Shown: positions 7,712 through 15,602, numbered from the stretch's first letter. The stretch is DNA of 37,857 nt from Fibrobacter sp. UWP2 (GCF_900141705.1 NZ_FQYM01000027.1:1-37857), one strand, 5' to 3'. Notes: generated from the sequence alone by a model not told the origin. Program-made: numbers and translations.

Positions 7712-9694
7712 TTAGGGCTTTTGCACCCTATTTTTGGCCAAAATCCAGTCGTTGAGCCCTATCAGGGTATCGGCGAGGGCGCGCAGGCGCTTCAAGTCGG
7801 CCTCATTCTCGTTCCCGAGGGGCTTATCCTCGCCCTTGTCGATTGTATAGCGGTAGAGCTTGGCTTCGCCACCGCGGGCCGCATCGCCCAGCAGGCGGAG
7901 GTCGTCGACAGCAAAAGCAATTTTACCCGAATGGGTCCCCACGGCAAAACTTTTTTGATGCGGGCGGAGCAGGTTGTGCCCCATAAAGGAGTTGGCGGCA
8001 CGGACATGCGCCAAATGGAGGATGGTCGGGGCGACATCGCTTTGGCAGGCGGCCAGTTCGTGCAAAGTCCCCGCATTTAAACCAGGGCCGTTCAGTACCA
8101 AGGGAATCAGGGTGACGTTCGAATACGCTTCGCTCCCAATGGCCGAGACTCCATGTTCGCCCTGCGGGAAACCGTGATCGCCAAGCACAATAACGTAGGT
8201 GTCCTTGAACCAGCTCTCATGCGAAAGGCGTTCCAAAAAACGGCCCATCTGTTTGTCGGCCCAGTTCATGGTAAAGCGCATTCTCTCGGGTTGCGGGAGC
8301 GCCTTTGCCGAGTCGCTCATGTTGGGCACCAACTTGAAGGGGTAATGGTTGCTGCGGGTAATCATCGCCGCCAAGAAAGGTTTGCCTTCGCTTGCCGCCG
8401 CAGGGGCGAGCGTATCACGTATATAGTCCGCGGTCACATCAAAGAAGGTGGAGTCGTCCTCGAAAGCACGGTCGTAATGCGTACGGTCGTACCACTTTTG
8501 GAACCATACAGACAAATTATCCCACGCCGGGTCGGCGGCACTAAAGAAATGCGCCTTGTAACCGTTGTCGCGCAAAATCGAGGCAAAGCTCGGTACATCC
8601 ACATGGGCAAGTTCCGAAGCAGTCAATTTGTAACGGTGCGTCGGGAAACCAAAGTGCGTCGAGAGCACGCCGCCCACGGTAGGCACGCCGCTCGCATAAA
8701 AACGGGTCCACGCCTCGCCCACCCTCGCCATGGAATCCATCACGGGCGTCACACTCCCGCGCGGGTCTTCGGGATTCATGTAACCCACGTCTAGGCCGCG
8801 CTGCGACTCCAAAAAAATCACCAAAAAATTCGGATGTTCCGGCACGGGCGTGGCAACAGCCGTAGGCAAGTCACGCGGCACGCGATACATGGGGTATTCA
8901 TCGTCAGGATATTCGTACCCCTCGGCCTCGGGCCCTTCGACCTCGGCCCAGTATTTGCGCGACAGGTTTACGGCAGCCTTAATAAACGCCGGATCCTCTT
9001 CACCGCTGCCCCAAACAATCTGCTGCAAGTCGTGCGTAAGGATTTGCACCACCGGCTGCAGTTTGCGCATGCGGTTCGTGCCCTTCCAAATCACGTTCAA
9101 AAAGAGCTCCGAAAAAACGAAGAAAGCTACACAGCCAATAAGCCAACCCCGCAAAAGCGAAACGCGAATGTTGTGGCGAGCAAATGCCATAAAAATCAAA
9201 CGGTACAAAAATATCGCCAGCGGGACAATGCCCACCAAAAGCACCCACTGCAAATACGGAATTGACAAGTCCGACGAAACGTAGTCGGGCAAAATGGCAA
9301 GCGACGAGGCGTCCTTGTAGTTGTCCAAAAGCGAAATTGAAAAATGCGTACCCAAAAAACGTTGGATTTCGTGGTCCAAAAGGGTGAACGGCAAAAGGAT
9401 TCCTTGCAGCACGCAAAATACGGGCAGAACTCCCTTACGGACTCTGGACGCCGTCGGGAGGAACAAGGCCAACAGCAAAAACGGAAGTGCCATCTCGGCA
9501 ATCCAAATGTAGTCGATGCAGAGGGCGTGGAAAATGTACCAGTCGGGCTTGGCTACAAACGGGATACCGTACGGGTTACTGCGGAACAAAAGTACAAAAC
9601 GGAGCAAGCCATGCACCGCCCAAAAGGCAAAGACGGCGGCAATCACTCGAAATACTGCCTGCAGGCGAATTTGACGTTGGTCGTTTGTATTCAT
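7712..9694 (-). CDS. LtaS-like membrane sulfatase/phosphotransferase family protein
   Basis: A 660-residue protein with about five N-terminal membrane segments (about 12-37, 56-80, 85-105, 148-172, 182-202) followed by a large extracytoplasmic sulfatase-fold domain (about 285-640). Metal and nucleophile positions are recognisable by comparison with lipoteichoic acid synthase: E296 in FLESQ, T339 in SGVPTVGG as the probable nucleophile, H450 in SNHYPF, and D506-H507 in LGDHG. The family moves phosphoglycerol, phosphoethanolamine or similar groups from a phospholipid to a surface glycan or lipid. In a Gram-negative cell the acceptor is likely a periplasmic glucan, lipid A or a capsule, but the sequence does not say which. 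It stands alone, divergent from a 69-residue membrane protein. Confidence 0.82.
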   Translation of the reverse strand: MNTNDQRQIRLQAVFRVIAAVFAFWAVHGLLRFVLLFRSNPYGIPFVAKPDWYIFHALCIDYIWIAEMALPFLLLALFLPTASRVRKGVLPVFCVLQGILLPFTLLDHEIQRFLGTHFSISLLDNYKDASSLAILPDYVSSDLSIPYLQWVLLVGIVPLAIFLYRLIFMAFARHNIRVSLLRGWLIGCVAFFVFSELFLNVIWKGTNRMRKLQPVVQILTHDLQQIVWGSGEEDPAFIKAAVNLSRKYWAEVEGPEAEGYEYPDDEYPMYRVPRDLPTAVATPVPEHPNFLVIFLESQRGLDVGYMNPEDPRGSVTPVMDSMARVGEAWTRFYASGVPTVGGVLSTHFGFPTHRYKLTASELAHVDVPSFASILRDNGYKAHFFSAADPAWDNLSVWFQKWYDRTHYDRAFEDDSTFFDVTADYIRDTLAPAAASEGKPFLAAMITRSNHYPFKLVPNMSDSAKALPQPERMRFTMNWADKQMGRFLERLSHESWFKDTYVIVLGDHGFPQGEHGVSAIGSEAYSNVTLIPLVLNGPGLNAGTLHELAACQSDVAPTILHLAHVRAANSFMGHNLLRPHQKSFAVGTHSGKIAFAVDDLRLLGDAARGGEAKLYRYTIDKGEDKPLGNENEADLKRLRALADTLIGLNDWILAKNRVQKP

Positions 9695-9701
9695 GCACTA
9701 A

Positions 9702-9707
9702 AAAATA
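9702..9707 (-). promoter_or_regulatory. possible -10 element of a leaderless promoter for the sulfatase-family gene
   Basis: TATTTT on the minus strand ends exactly seven bases before the ATG at 9694. No ribosome-binding site lies between them. With the usual -10 to start distance, transcription would begin at or next to the start codon. Three other genes in this window show the same layout with TATATT. Confidence 0.35.
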
Positions 9708-9725
9708 GTTATCTTATGGGGCACT

Positions 9726-9935
9726 ATGGCATACGTACTTCTTATTTTGGCTAGTCTTGTCGGCATTGCGCTTTCTGTGTTTTACCTGCGGAAGAACATC
9801 ATCCGCATCAAGGAAAAAAACAAGGAAGAGCCCAAGGCCTACAAACGCGGTTTGAACTACGTGTTGACCGCACTCTGGTACGGCTACCTGCTGGTCTTTT
9901 TTGTGGGACTTTCAATCAACAATCTGGTCTTTTAA
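9726..9935 (+). CDS. small two-helix membrane protein, unknown function
   Basis: A 69-residue protein with two hydrophobic segments (about 3-20 and 46-66) around a charged loop (RKNIIRIKEKNKEEPKAYKR). Both ends probably lie on the same side, with the basic loop in the cytoplasm. GGGG stands about five bases before the ATG, a good ribosome-binding site. It is divergent from the sulfatase-family gene, with only 31 bases between the starts, and its stop overlaps the end of the convergent Nudix gene by 20 bases. I recognise no family; it could partner the neighbouring membrane phosphotransferase, but only position suggests this. Confidence 0.6.
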   Translation: MAYVLLILASLVGIALSVFYLRKNIIRIKEKNKEEPKAYKRGLNYVLTALWYGYLLVFFVGLSINNLVF

Positions 9936-10641
9936 GCCAACGCTCGTACAAAAAGAGCGCAATCAAATTCTTTCCGTCTATAAACTGGTGGGCAGCCTCT
10001 TCGTAGGGAAGAACCTCGGTACGTATCCACTCGTTCTCGTCCACGTAGGTCTGGTTCCTGCCGTCCATGGCTTTTAGCTGTTCAGAGGTCACGTCCCTCT
10101 CGATGGCATAGAGGCGAATGCGTTCGTCCAAAAGCCCGCAGCTGCCCGCAAAGCCCGGCGTAAAATCCTTCCACCAAAACGCCGAGAGGTCAATGAGTTC
10201 CGATTCGTCGGCCTTAATCTGCGCTTCTTCCTCGAGTTCCGAGAGCGCCACCTTGCGGTAGTCACCGCTCCAGTCCAAAATGCCCGCGGGAATTTCGAGA
10301 GAAGCCGTTTCTGAAATAGCGAAGCGCGGCTGGCGCACCAACAGCAAATACTTTTGCCCTTCGCATCGGAGAACCACCAGAACGCCCACCGCATTACCAC
10401 GGACCAATACGACCCCGTGTACCGGGCGACCATCGGGGAGCGTCGCCGTCGCATTCAACTTGATGAACAGCGGGCGATGTTCTCTGGCAAAATAGTTGAC
10501 CGATTCAAAATGGACCTTCTGGATTTTGAACTTGGACGAGGAGGCCTCGAACCAATCCTTATAGATTTTGCAGTTCAAAACAAGTTCGTAATCTTTCTCG
10601 GGGATTTCCGCGGCAAAGGAATATTCTACAGAATCACTCAT
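9916..10641 (-). CDS. Nudix hydrolase, resembling plant NUDX14-type nucleoside-diphosphate-sugar diphosphatases
   Basis: A 241-residue Nudix protein, probably cytoplasmic, that would cleave a nucleoside diphosphate linked to a moiety such as a sugar. The Nudix box lies at 120-142: G120, then E135-L-E-E-E139 and I142. The metal-binding ExxEE core is kept, while the canonical first Glu, Arg and second Gly positions are Gly126, Ser134 and Gln141. The N-terminal strand-rich domain (about 15-85), the LEIPAG lead-in and the DLSAF, CGLLDE and LPYEE segments resemble, from memory, ADP-sugar diphosphatase NUDX14 of Arabidopsis. The ATG has AAGG seven bases upstream. It is the last gene of the four-gene cluster from 13295, 18 bases after the lipoprotein gene. 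Confidence 0.78.
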   Translation of the reverse strand: MSDSVEYSFAAEIPEKDYELVLNCKIYKDWFEASSSKFKIQKVHFESVNYFAREHRPLFIKLNATATLPDGRPVHGVVLVRGNAVGVLVVLRCEGQKYLLLVRQPRFAISETASLEIPAGILDWSGDYRKVALSELEEEAQIKADESELIDLSAFWWKDFTPGFAGSCGLLDERIRLYAIERDVTSEQLKAMDGRNQTYVDENEWIRTEVLPYEEAAHQFIDGKNLIALFLYERWLKRPDC

Positions 10642-10659
10642 CGACGAGCCTTCCTTTTT

Positions 10660-11727
10660 TTATTTGCTCTTCACGACCTTGGCTGATTCCCACTGTTTGT
10701 AGAGGCTGTCGACATCCACCGTATCGGGAACATAGCGATTACGCGTCAGGTCAAAGACGTACAGTTCCTCGCGCGTCGAAGGACCGCACGAAGTTTCGGA
10801 CTCGTCTGGGGAATAGAGCCCACGGATTACCGTGAACGTCCCCCCCGTCAAAAAGGAATTCCTGGAGAAAGTGTTGACGGAGCCGCACTCCGGGATAGTT
10901 TCCACGTAATAAGTGGACATGTGCCACACGGTATCGGGACGTTCCTGGAGTTCGCCCAAAGACGAAGAGTCGTCCACCCAACGAGAGCTGTGACAATACA
11001 CCAAGTCGGAATCCTTGCAGGCGTAATGCACCGGGACGAGGTTCGTATCGCCCAGCCGCCACGACGCCGGGAACAAGGTATCGGCCCTCACGGAATCGCA
11101 CATGTCAATACGCAGTTCGCAATTTGACTTCATGGTACGCCACAAGAACACGCGCGGCGTGAGCGAATCCAGCACTTTCAAAACGGAGGGGGAATTCTTG
11201 GTGCGGAGCGGAAGCGAATGCACCGAATCAAAAAGGCTGTCGATATAAAACTTGAACGTGTCAACGGAAATGTCCCCTCGGCGCACCAGGATGGTATCCA
11301 AAATGGAATCCACATCATTCATCACACGGATGGTCGAAATTCCCTTCAAAATGTTTTTTCCGAGCACGATCTTGAGCGTAGTGTCGGGGGCATAAACAGG
11401 CGAAGCGCAATCATCGTTGGTGGTACGAATGTCTATGTAGGGCTTGATGATCAAGATGGAATCATCGACAGTCGAATTGCCCAAGCCAATTTTTTGCAGG
11501 GCGCAATTGGAGAAAGACCAAATGCTGTCCATATGCAAGTAAAGCGTGTCACCGACCAGGTAAATCAGCTCGCCACTATCCAGCTCGGAACTTAAAAAGA
11601 ACCCTTGCCCCGCAAAGACATCGTCTTCGGACGACAGCGGAAGCGGGCCGTCATCATCATGCGCGCAAGCCCAAAAAGCGAGCATCACGGCAGCGAGAAT
11701 CAGTATCTTTTGCAAAAAACGCATCAT
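10660..11727 (-). CDS. putative lipoprotein of unknown function
   Basis: A 355-residue protein with a hydrophobic signal segment (about 5-20) ending AFWAC; Cys21 is the likely lipidated residue, although Phe at -3 and Trp at -2 are unusual. Three aspartates follow shortly after, which in E. coli would affect sorting. The mature part is rich in Asp, Ser and Thr with scattered cysteines that could form disulfides, and no domain is recognised. The ATG overlaps the stop of the LytM-like gene as ATGA, so the two are translationally coupled and probably act together. Confidence 0.65.
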   Translation of the reverse strand: MMRFLQKILILAAVMLAFWACAHDDDGPLPLSSEDDVFAGQGFFLSSELDSGELIYLVGDTLYLHMDSIWSFSNCALQKIGLGNSTVDDSILIIKPYIDIRTTNDDCASPVYAPDTTLKIVLGKNILKGISTIRVMNDVDSILDTILVRRGDISVDTFKFYIDSLFDSVHSLPLRTKNSPSVLKVLDSLTPRVFLWRTMKSNCELRIDMCDSVRADTLFPASWRLGDTNLVPVHYACKDSDLVYCHSSRWVDDSSSLGELQERPDTVWHMSTYYVETIPECGSVNTFSRNSFLTGGTFTVIRGLYSPDESETSCGPSTREELYVFDLTRNRYVPDTVDVDSLYKQWESAKVVKSK

Positions 11728-12632
11728 CTAAATCCAATCTGTTCCTTGAATTTAGAAATTTCGGCACTGTCCACAGGGTACGCCGCCTTGTAAAAATCGT
11801 TCCAGCGCACAAAAAGCCCGTTGCGACGAACCGTTAAGAAAAATGCCGCACTATCCTTGGGCGGAAGCCTGCCCACCACGGAATTCAGGTCCAGCGAATC
11901 GCCCTCCGAGGGCGAAAAAGAAATACCTGACATCTTGGTAAAAATGTTGTTGCCATGGTCGATTTCAATAAACGCTCCCAAAGAATCCCGGCCCGCCTTC
12001 CGCACCACCCCGGGAAGCACCGGATGCACAGGAGCCTCGCCCAAGCCTAGGAACACGTCCTCGGCAAGCAAGCGGTCTTGTCCTTCAAAATCAAAATCAT
12101 TCATCACAGGAATATTCGACCATTCCAAAGGACGCTTGGGGCACAGTCCCGGAAAGCGACAGCCCGTAGCGGCATCAATCCACACATAGTTGGAATCCGA
12201 GAGTATCACGCGAAAGTACGTATAAACTAACGAATCTTCACGTTGGACCAAAATGGCGTTTTCAAAATCTTCCGCCGAAGCCACCCAATGAAGCTTCTCG
12301 GCACGAGAAGTCCTCAAAGACGCGACATAGCGCAAAAAAGCGTTGGGCAAAGCCTTTGTAGAATCATCCACCACCCAGGAGCATTGCACCAATTCGTCCT
12401 TGAGATTAAAAGGCTTTCCGCCCGCCTCGCGGCAAAGGTCCTGCCAAGTCTTTATCACTTCAACTTTTTCGTTGCCCGGGAGCGGGAGTAATTCGACGAG
12501 CTTGGAAATCCACCCCAGTTTGAATGCCACAAAAATCAACGACAGCAAAACCAATACGCGAAACACCGGAATGTTTCGCCTTTTGGACTTGTACTTTTTT
12601 TTGCAACGGTATTCGGAAAATTCCAAAGACAT
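11724..12632 (-). CDS. membrane-anchored LytM/M23-like protein without zinc ligands
   Basis: A 302-residue protein: a basic cytoplasmic N-terminus (CKKKYKSKRRN), one membrane segment (about 23-40), then a periplasmic part. Residues about 195-282 follow the shape of an M23 (LytM) domain: APVHPVLPGVVRKAG, then FIEIDHGNNIFTKMSGI, a GD...VVGRL stretch and finally AFFLTVRRNG (263-272). In active enzymes the last strand reads HLHFEVRRNG and an HxGxD motif precedes the first strand; both are missing. Such inactive domains in EnvC and NlpD activate cell-wall amidases, so a role in septal wall splitting is plausible but inferred. It follows the STAS gene after six bases and overlaps the lipoprotein gene by four. 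Confidence 0.6.
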   Translation of the reverse strand: MSLEFSEYRCKKKYKSKRRNIPVFRVLVLLSLIFVAFKLGWISKLVELLPLPGNEKVEVIKTWQDLCREAGGKPFNLKDELVQCSWVVDDSTKALPNAFLRYVASLRTSRAEKLHWVASAEDFENAILVQREDSLVYTYFRVILSDSNYVWIDAATGCRFPGLCPKRPLEWSNIPVMNDFDFEGQDRLLAEDVFLGLGEAPVHPVLPGVVRKAGRDSLGAFIEIDHGNNIFTKMSGISFSPSEGDSLDLNSVVGRLPPKDSAAFFLTVRRNGLFVRWNDFYKAAYPVDSAEISKFKEQIGFR

Positions 12633-12638
12633 TCAAAA

Positions 12639-13295
12639 CTATCGAAGCAAGAAGAATGCCACAATGCCGCCAATCACAATCAGGGCGATAATAATCGCGA
12701 AAACCGTGGAGCCCGAGGATTTTTCTTCATCGAACGGCATGGACATACCCTGCTTGGCCAACTTCTTCTCGTCCTTGGTAATGGCGTTGAAGCTCTTGGT
12801 AAAGCGGCGCTGGTGTCCCGTTTTGCGATCGGAACGGCTTTCGGGGGCGCCCGCATCGAGGGAGCGCACGTTTTGCGATGCCACGGGCGCAACGGATTCC
12901 TCCGGTGCCGGTGCGGCTGCCGGTTCCTCTGCGGGAGCCTGACTATGGAGCGAGAACGACATCATCTCGGCTTCGAAGGCGAACACCTTGAGTTTGCGGT
13001 CAAGGCCCGCCTTTTTAAGGCCGTCCATGATCGTGGCGCTGTTCGAAAGCAGGGCAAGCATGCCACCCTTGTTAGAAAGCTCGTGCTGGAACTGAAGGAA
13101 GGCGTTGTAGGCATCGCTGTAAACGAAGTCCAAGCCCATCAGGTCGACGGCGACAAACTTGTCGTCGGGATGCGAATCAATCAGGGTGCGCACATCCTGT
13201 TTGAACTGTTCCGCGTCAAACGCCCCAATAGGGTTCAACGGAGCAGACAACAAGTCAAACACACCAACTTCCCGATAATTCTTCAGATCAGACAT
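12639..13295 (-). CDS. tail-anchored STAS-domain protein
   Basis: A 218-residue protein with a STAS-like domain (about 1-115), recognised from the pattern FVAVDLMGLDFVYSDAYNAF followed by LALLSNSATIMDGLKKAGL. The position that is a phosphorylated serine in anti-sigma-factor antagonists such as SpoIIAA is Asp61 here. A Pro/Ala/Glu linker (about 118-150), a basic stretch (about 153-180) and one C-terminal membrane helix (about 198-216, ending FFLLR) follow, so the STAS domain should face the cytoplasm from a tail anchor. It leads the four-gene cluster down to the Nudix gene. No kinase or phosphatase partner is nearby. The ATG at 13295 is preferred; no strong ribosome-binding site precedes it. 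Confidence 0.68.
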   Translation of the reverse strand: MSDLKNYREVGVFDLLSAPLNPIGAFDAEQFKQDVRTLIDSHPDDKFVAVDLMGLDFVYSDAYNAFLQFQHELSNKGGMLALLSNSATIMDGLKKAGLDRKLKVFAFEAEMMSFSLHSQAPAEEPAAAPAPEESVAPVASQNVRSLDAGAPESRSDRKTGHQRRFTKSFNAITKDEKKLAKQGMSMPFDEEKSSGSTVFAIIIALIVIGGIVAFFLLR

Positions 13296-13302
13296 ATGCA
13301 AA

Positions 13303-13308
13303 AATATA
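13303..13308 (-). promoter_or_regulatory. possible -10 element of a leaderless promoter for the STAS gene cluster
   Basis: TATATT on the minus strand ends seven bases before the ATG at 13295, and an A/T-tract lies upstream where an UP-like element would be. No Shine-Dalgarno sequence is between it and the start. The 78-base gap after the PorV-like gene holds nothing else I can name. Confidence 0.4.
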
Positions 13309-13373
13309 GCCTAAATTTTTTAAAAACGTGTTTTTTTTCACAACAATAAACAAATTTATAAGCAAAAGACGGC

Positions 13374-14612
13374 CTATTCTTCCCAAAAAATGCCTCCAGC
13401 AGGGACAGATTCCTGGGCGGGAGCGGTCTCACCCTGCTCCGTCGGTTGTTCCTCGGAGCTTGGAGTTTCGCCCTCATCCGTTACTTTTTCAGCATCTTCG
13501 GGTTCCTCGGCGAGCAATGTTTTATACGCTTCGGACGGCGAAAGGTGCCCTTCTTCCTTAGCAGGCGTGTGGCTGAACAGGTACGGGCTCACACTCACGC
13601 TCACCCTGTGAACCGGAGAGAACACCGGATGCGACTCGAAGGCATAATCGACCTTGAGAAAGTTCGCAATCACAATACCAGCACCTGCGGTTACACTCTG
13701 CCAGGTGGTAAAACTACTGAGGCCGGCACGTAAAGAGAGACCAAAATCAAAATTGAACTCTATGCCACCATGGCCACCACTGAGCCAGTCCAACGGGTCA
13801 TCCCAAATTCGTCCGCCACCATTTTCGTCGGTGTCAAAATCCATGTCGCGAGCCTCATGGTGGAAAATCCCGGCACTTTGCCAATAGACTCCAAGGCTCC
13901 CGTACAGGTAATTCACCGGAAGACTGTAACTTGCCGCCAGGTAGAGTTCTGGGTCCGAGTATTCGAACTCGCCCGACTCCCAACTGGTGGCCGAAGACGT
14001 CCACCCCTTGAGGAGGCCCGAAACATAAAGTTGGTCCACGGCCCTATAACGGACACCCGCGTCGCCACGGAAGCCCCAGCCGGTCTGGTCCATGTCGCGG
14101 TAAAGCGTGTGGAACGAAACACCCAAGTCCAGGCGGTCGGTCAGGCGCTTGCCCCACGAAACCGAGAACACCCAGTCCGCAATCGAGAGCGTGTTGTAAT
14201 CGGAGCCCTCGGGAATCGGTTCGCCCTCTTTGATGTAGGGAATGTCATCGGCACCGAACCTAGAAAAGGCGATGCCCAAGCCCTGCCCGTCAGAAAGCGG
14301 GAACACGACCGACGCAAAGTCGTACTGCGTATCTTCGTAATAGGCGGTGTGCGAAAAACTCACCCAGGTGTAACGCGTATTCGTCAACTGGTACGGGTTC
14401 GACATCAATCCCAGGTTGTCGCCATCGACCGCCATGGTCGCAGAACCCAAGGCAGCGGAACGGGCTCCGGGCTCAATATCCAATGTTGCATTGGCGCCAA
14501 CGACGCGTTCCATGGCAAAAGGGGAAACCGTCAAAAAGGAAAACACCGACAAGGCAATCCACTTGCCCAAGCCGTGCGACGCGTTCTTAAAAAAAATTTC
14601 CCTTACTGACAT
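13374..14612 (-). CDS. PorV/UPF0164-like outer-membrane beta-barrel protein
   Basis: A 412-residue protein with a signal peptide (about 16-33, ending SPFA). After it comes a segment typical of the PorV/UPF0164 group: ATLDIEPGARSAALGSATMAVDGDNL, then a short Asn-Pro (MSNPYQL) motif. The rest alternates Gly/aromatic strands as in an outer-membrane barrel, and the last 60 residues form a Glu/Pro/Ser-rich acidic tail. PorV-type proteins in Bacteroidota serve type IX secretion and PorQ relatives do so elsewhere; no other such component is in this window, so that link is inference. The ATG at 14612 is chosen over an upstream in-frame start that would overlap the divergent recombinase gene. Confidence 0.7.
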   Translation of the reverse strand: MSVREIFFKNASHGLGKWIALSVFSFLTVSPFAMERVVGANATLDIEPGARSAALGSATMAVDGDNLGLMSNPYQLTNTRYTWVSFSHTAYYEDTQYDFASVVFPLSDGQGLGIAFSRFGADDIPYIKEGEPIPEGSDYNTLSIADWVFSVSWGKRLTDRLDLGVSFHTLYRDMDQTGWGFRGDAGVRYRAVDQLYVSGLLKGWTSSATSWESGEFEYSDPELYLAASYSLPVNYLYGSLGVYWQSAGIFHHEARDMDFDTDENGGGRIWDDPLDWLSGGHGGIEFNFDFGLSLRAGLSSFTTWQSVTAGAGIVIANFLKVDYAFESHPVFSPVHRVSVSVSPYLFSHTPAKEEGHLSPSEAYKTLLAEEPEDAEKVTDEGETPSSEEQPTEQGETAPAQESVPAGGIFWEE

Positions 14613-14685
14613 ATTTCTGCACCCAAGATAGATTATTTTTAAATCATCCGTTTTTGCAAAATACAAAACGTCTTTCAAACAAACC

Positions 14686-15579
14686 ATGCTTCTCTCGGAC
14701 TACACACAGCAATTCCTGACCTATTTGGAGACCCAACGCCGGTACTCCCCGCAGACAATCGACACCTACCGCAAGTCCTTGGAAAAGTTCCTGGCGTGCG
14801 TCGGTGCCGAAGCCCCGCTATCGGCGTTCTCCGAATCGAGCGTGAAGGGTTTTGTGTGGGACCTCAAAATGAAGCAGGGGCTCGCCCCCACCAGCATCTG
14901 CGAACACCTGGCGGCGCTCAAAAGCTTTGGAAAATACCTTGTCCGTTCGCAAGTCCTGCAAAAGAACCCGACCGTAAACATCCCCATGCCCAAGCGTCCC
15001 AAACGCCTAGTGAGTTTTTTGGGACAAAAGGACCTGGCCGAAGACAAATTCCCGGAACTCGAGAACCCGACACTCCCGCAAGTGCGCGCCCGAGTCCTGC
15101 TGGAACTCATCTACGGGTCGGGGCTGCGCATCTCGGAATGCCAAAGCCTCACCTGGGACCGCATCCGCGAAAAAGAACGGCTGGTCCGTGTACTCGGCAA
15201 AGGAAGCAAGGAACGCATCGTCCCCATTACTGAAGCCCTCATCGACCGCATCGGCATTTTTAAGGCCATGCTCACCAAGGCAGGGCACCTGCCCTCCCCC
15301 ACGGGCTACGTGTTTTTGAGCGAAGACGGGAAACCCTACAGCATCCGCACTTTGCGAAACGACATACACGACCTGTTGCGAAGCGTGGGCTGGGAAGGCA
15401 AGGCGAGCCCGCACGTGCTGCGGCACAGTTTTGCCACGCACCTGCTCGAGAACGGCGCCGAAATCATGAGCGTCAAAGAAATGCTCGGTCACTCGAACAT
15501 CTCGACCACGCAAATATACACGCACGTAAACGCCGAACGCCTACGCCAAGCGTTCAAGAAAACGCACCCGAGAGCTTAA
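14686..15579 (+). CDS. XerC/XerD-family tyrosine recombinase
   Basis: A 297-residue site-specific recombinase, the normal Xer length, with an N-terminal SAM-like DNA-binding domain (about 3-85) and a catalytic domain (about 107-290). All six catalytic positions are visible: R148 (GSGLRISE), K172 (GKGSKER), H243 and R246 (HVLRHSFATHLL), H269 (LGHSN) and Y278 (IYTHV). The complete set and housekeeping context favour a chromosome-dimer-resolving XerC or XerD over a mobile-element integrase, but the two cannot be told apart here. It is the only long gene read rightward, transcribed from the 73-base gap shared with the PorV-like gene and followed by a terminator at 15584-15602. Confidence 0.92.
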   Translation: MLLSDYTQQFLTYLETQRRYSPQTIDTYRKSLEKFLACVGAEAPLSAFSESSVKGFVWDLKMKQGLAPTSICEHLAALKSFGKYLVRSQVLQKNPTVNIPMPKRPKRLVSFLGQKDLAEDKFPELENPTLPQVRARVLLELIYGSGLRISECQSLTWDRIREKERLVRVLGKGSKERIVPITEALIDRIGIFKAMLTKAGHLPSPTGYVFLSEDGKPYSIRTLRNDIHDLLRSVGWEGKASPHVLRHSFATHLLENGAEIMSVKEMLGHSNISTTQIYTHVNAERLRQAFKKTHPRA

Positions 15580-15583
15580 AAAA

Positions 15584-15602
15584 AACGGCTCTTCGAGCCG
15601 TT
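15584..15602. terminator. bidirectional rho-independent terminator
   Basis: An eight-base-pair perfect stem (AACGGCTC / GAGCCGTT) with a TTC loop. On the minus strand it is followed by a run of T residues (the A-run at 15578-15585), which makes a strong terminator for the barrel-protein gene ending at 15634. On the plus strand it is followed by TCAATTTTA and probably ends the recombinase transcript, whose stop codon lies five bases upstream. Confidence 0.88.

Noticed and set aside
14613-14685. dif site beside the recombinase gene
   Set aside because: No sequence with two 11-base inverted arms around a 6-base centre is visible in the gap.
14613-14687. 25-residue N-terminal extension of the PorV-like protein
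   Set aside because: It would overlap the start of the divergent recombinase gene and precedes a good signal peptide beginning at 14612.
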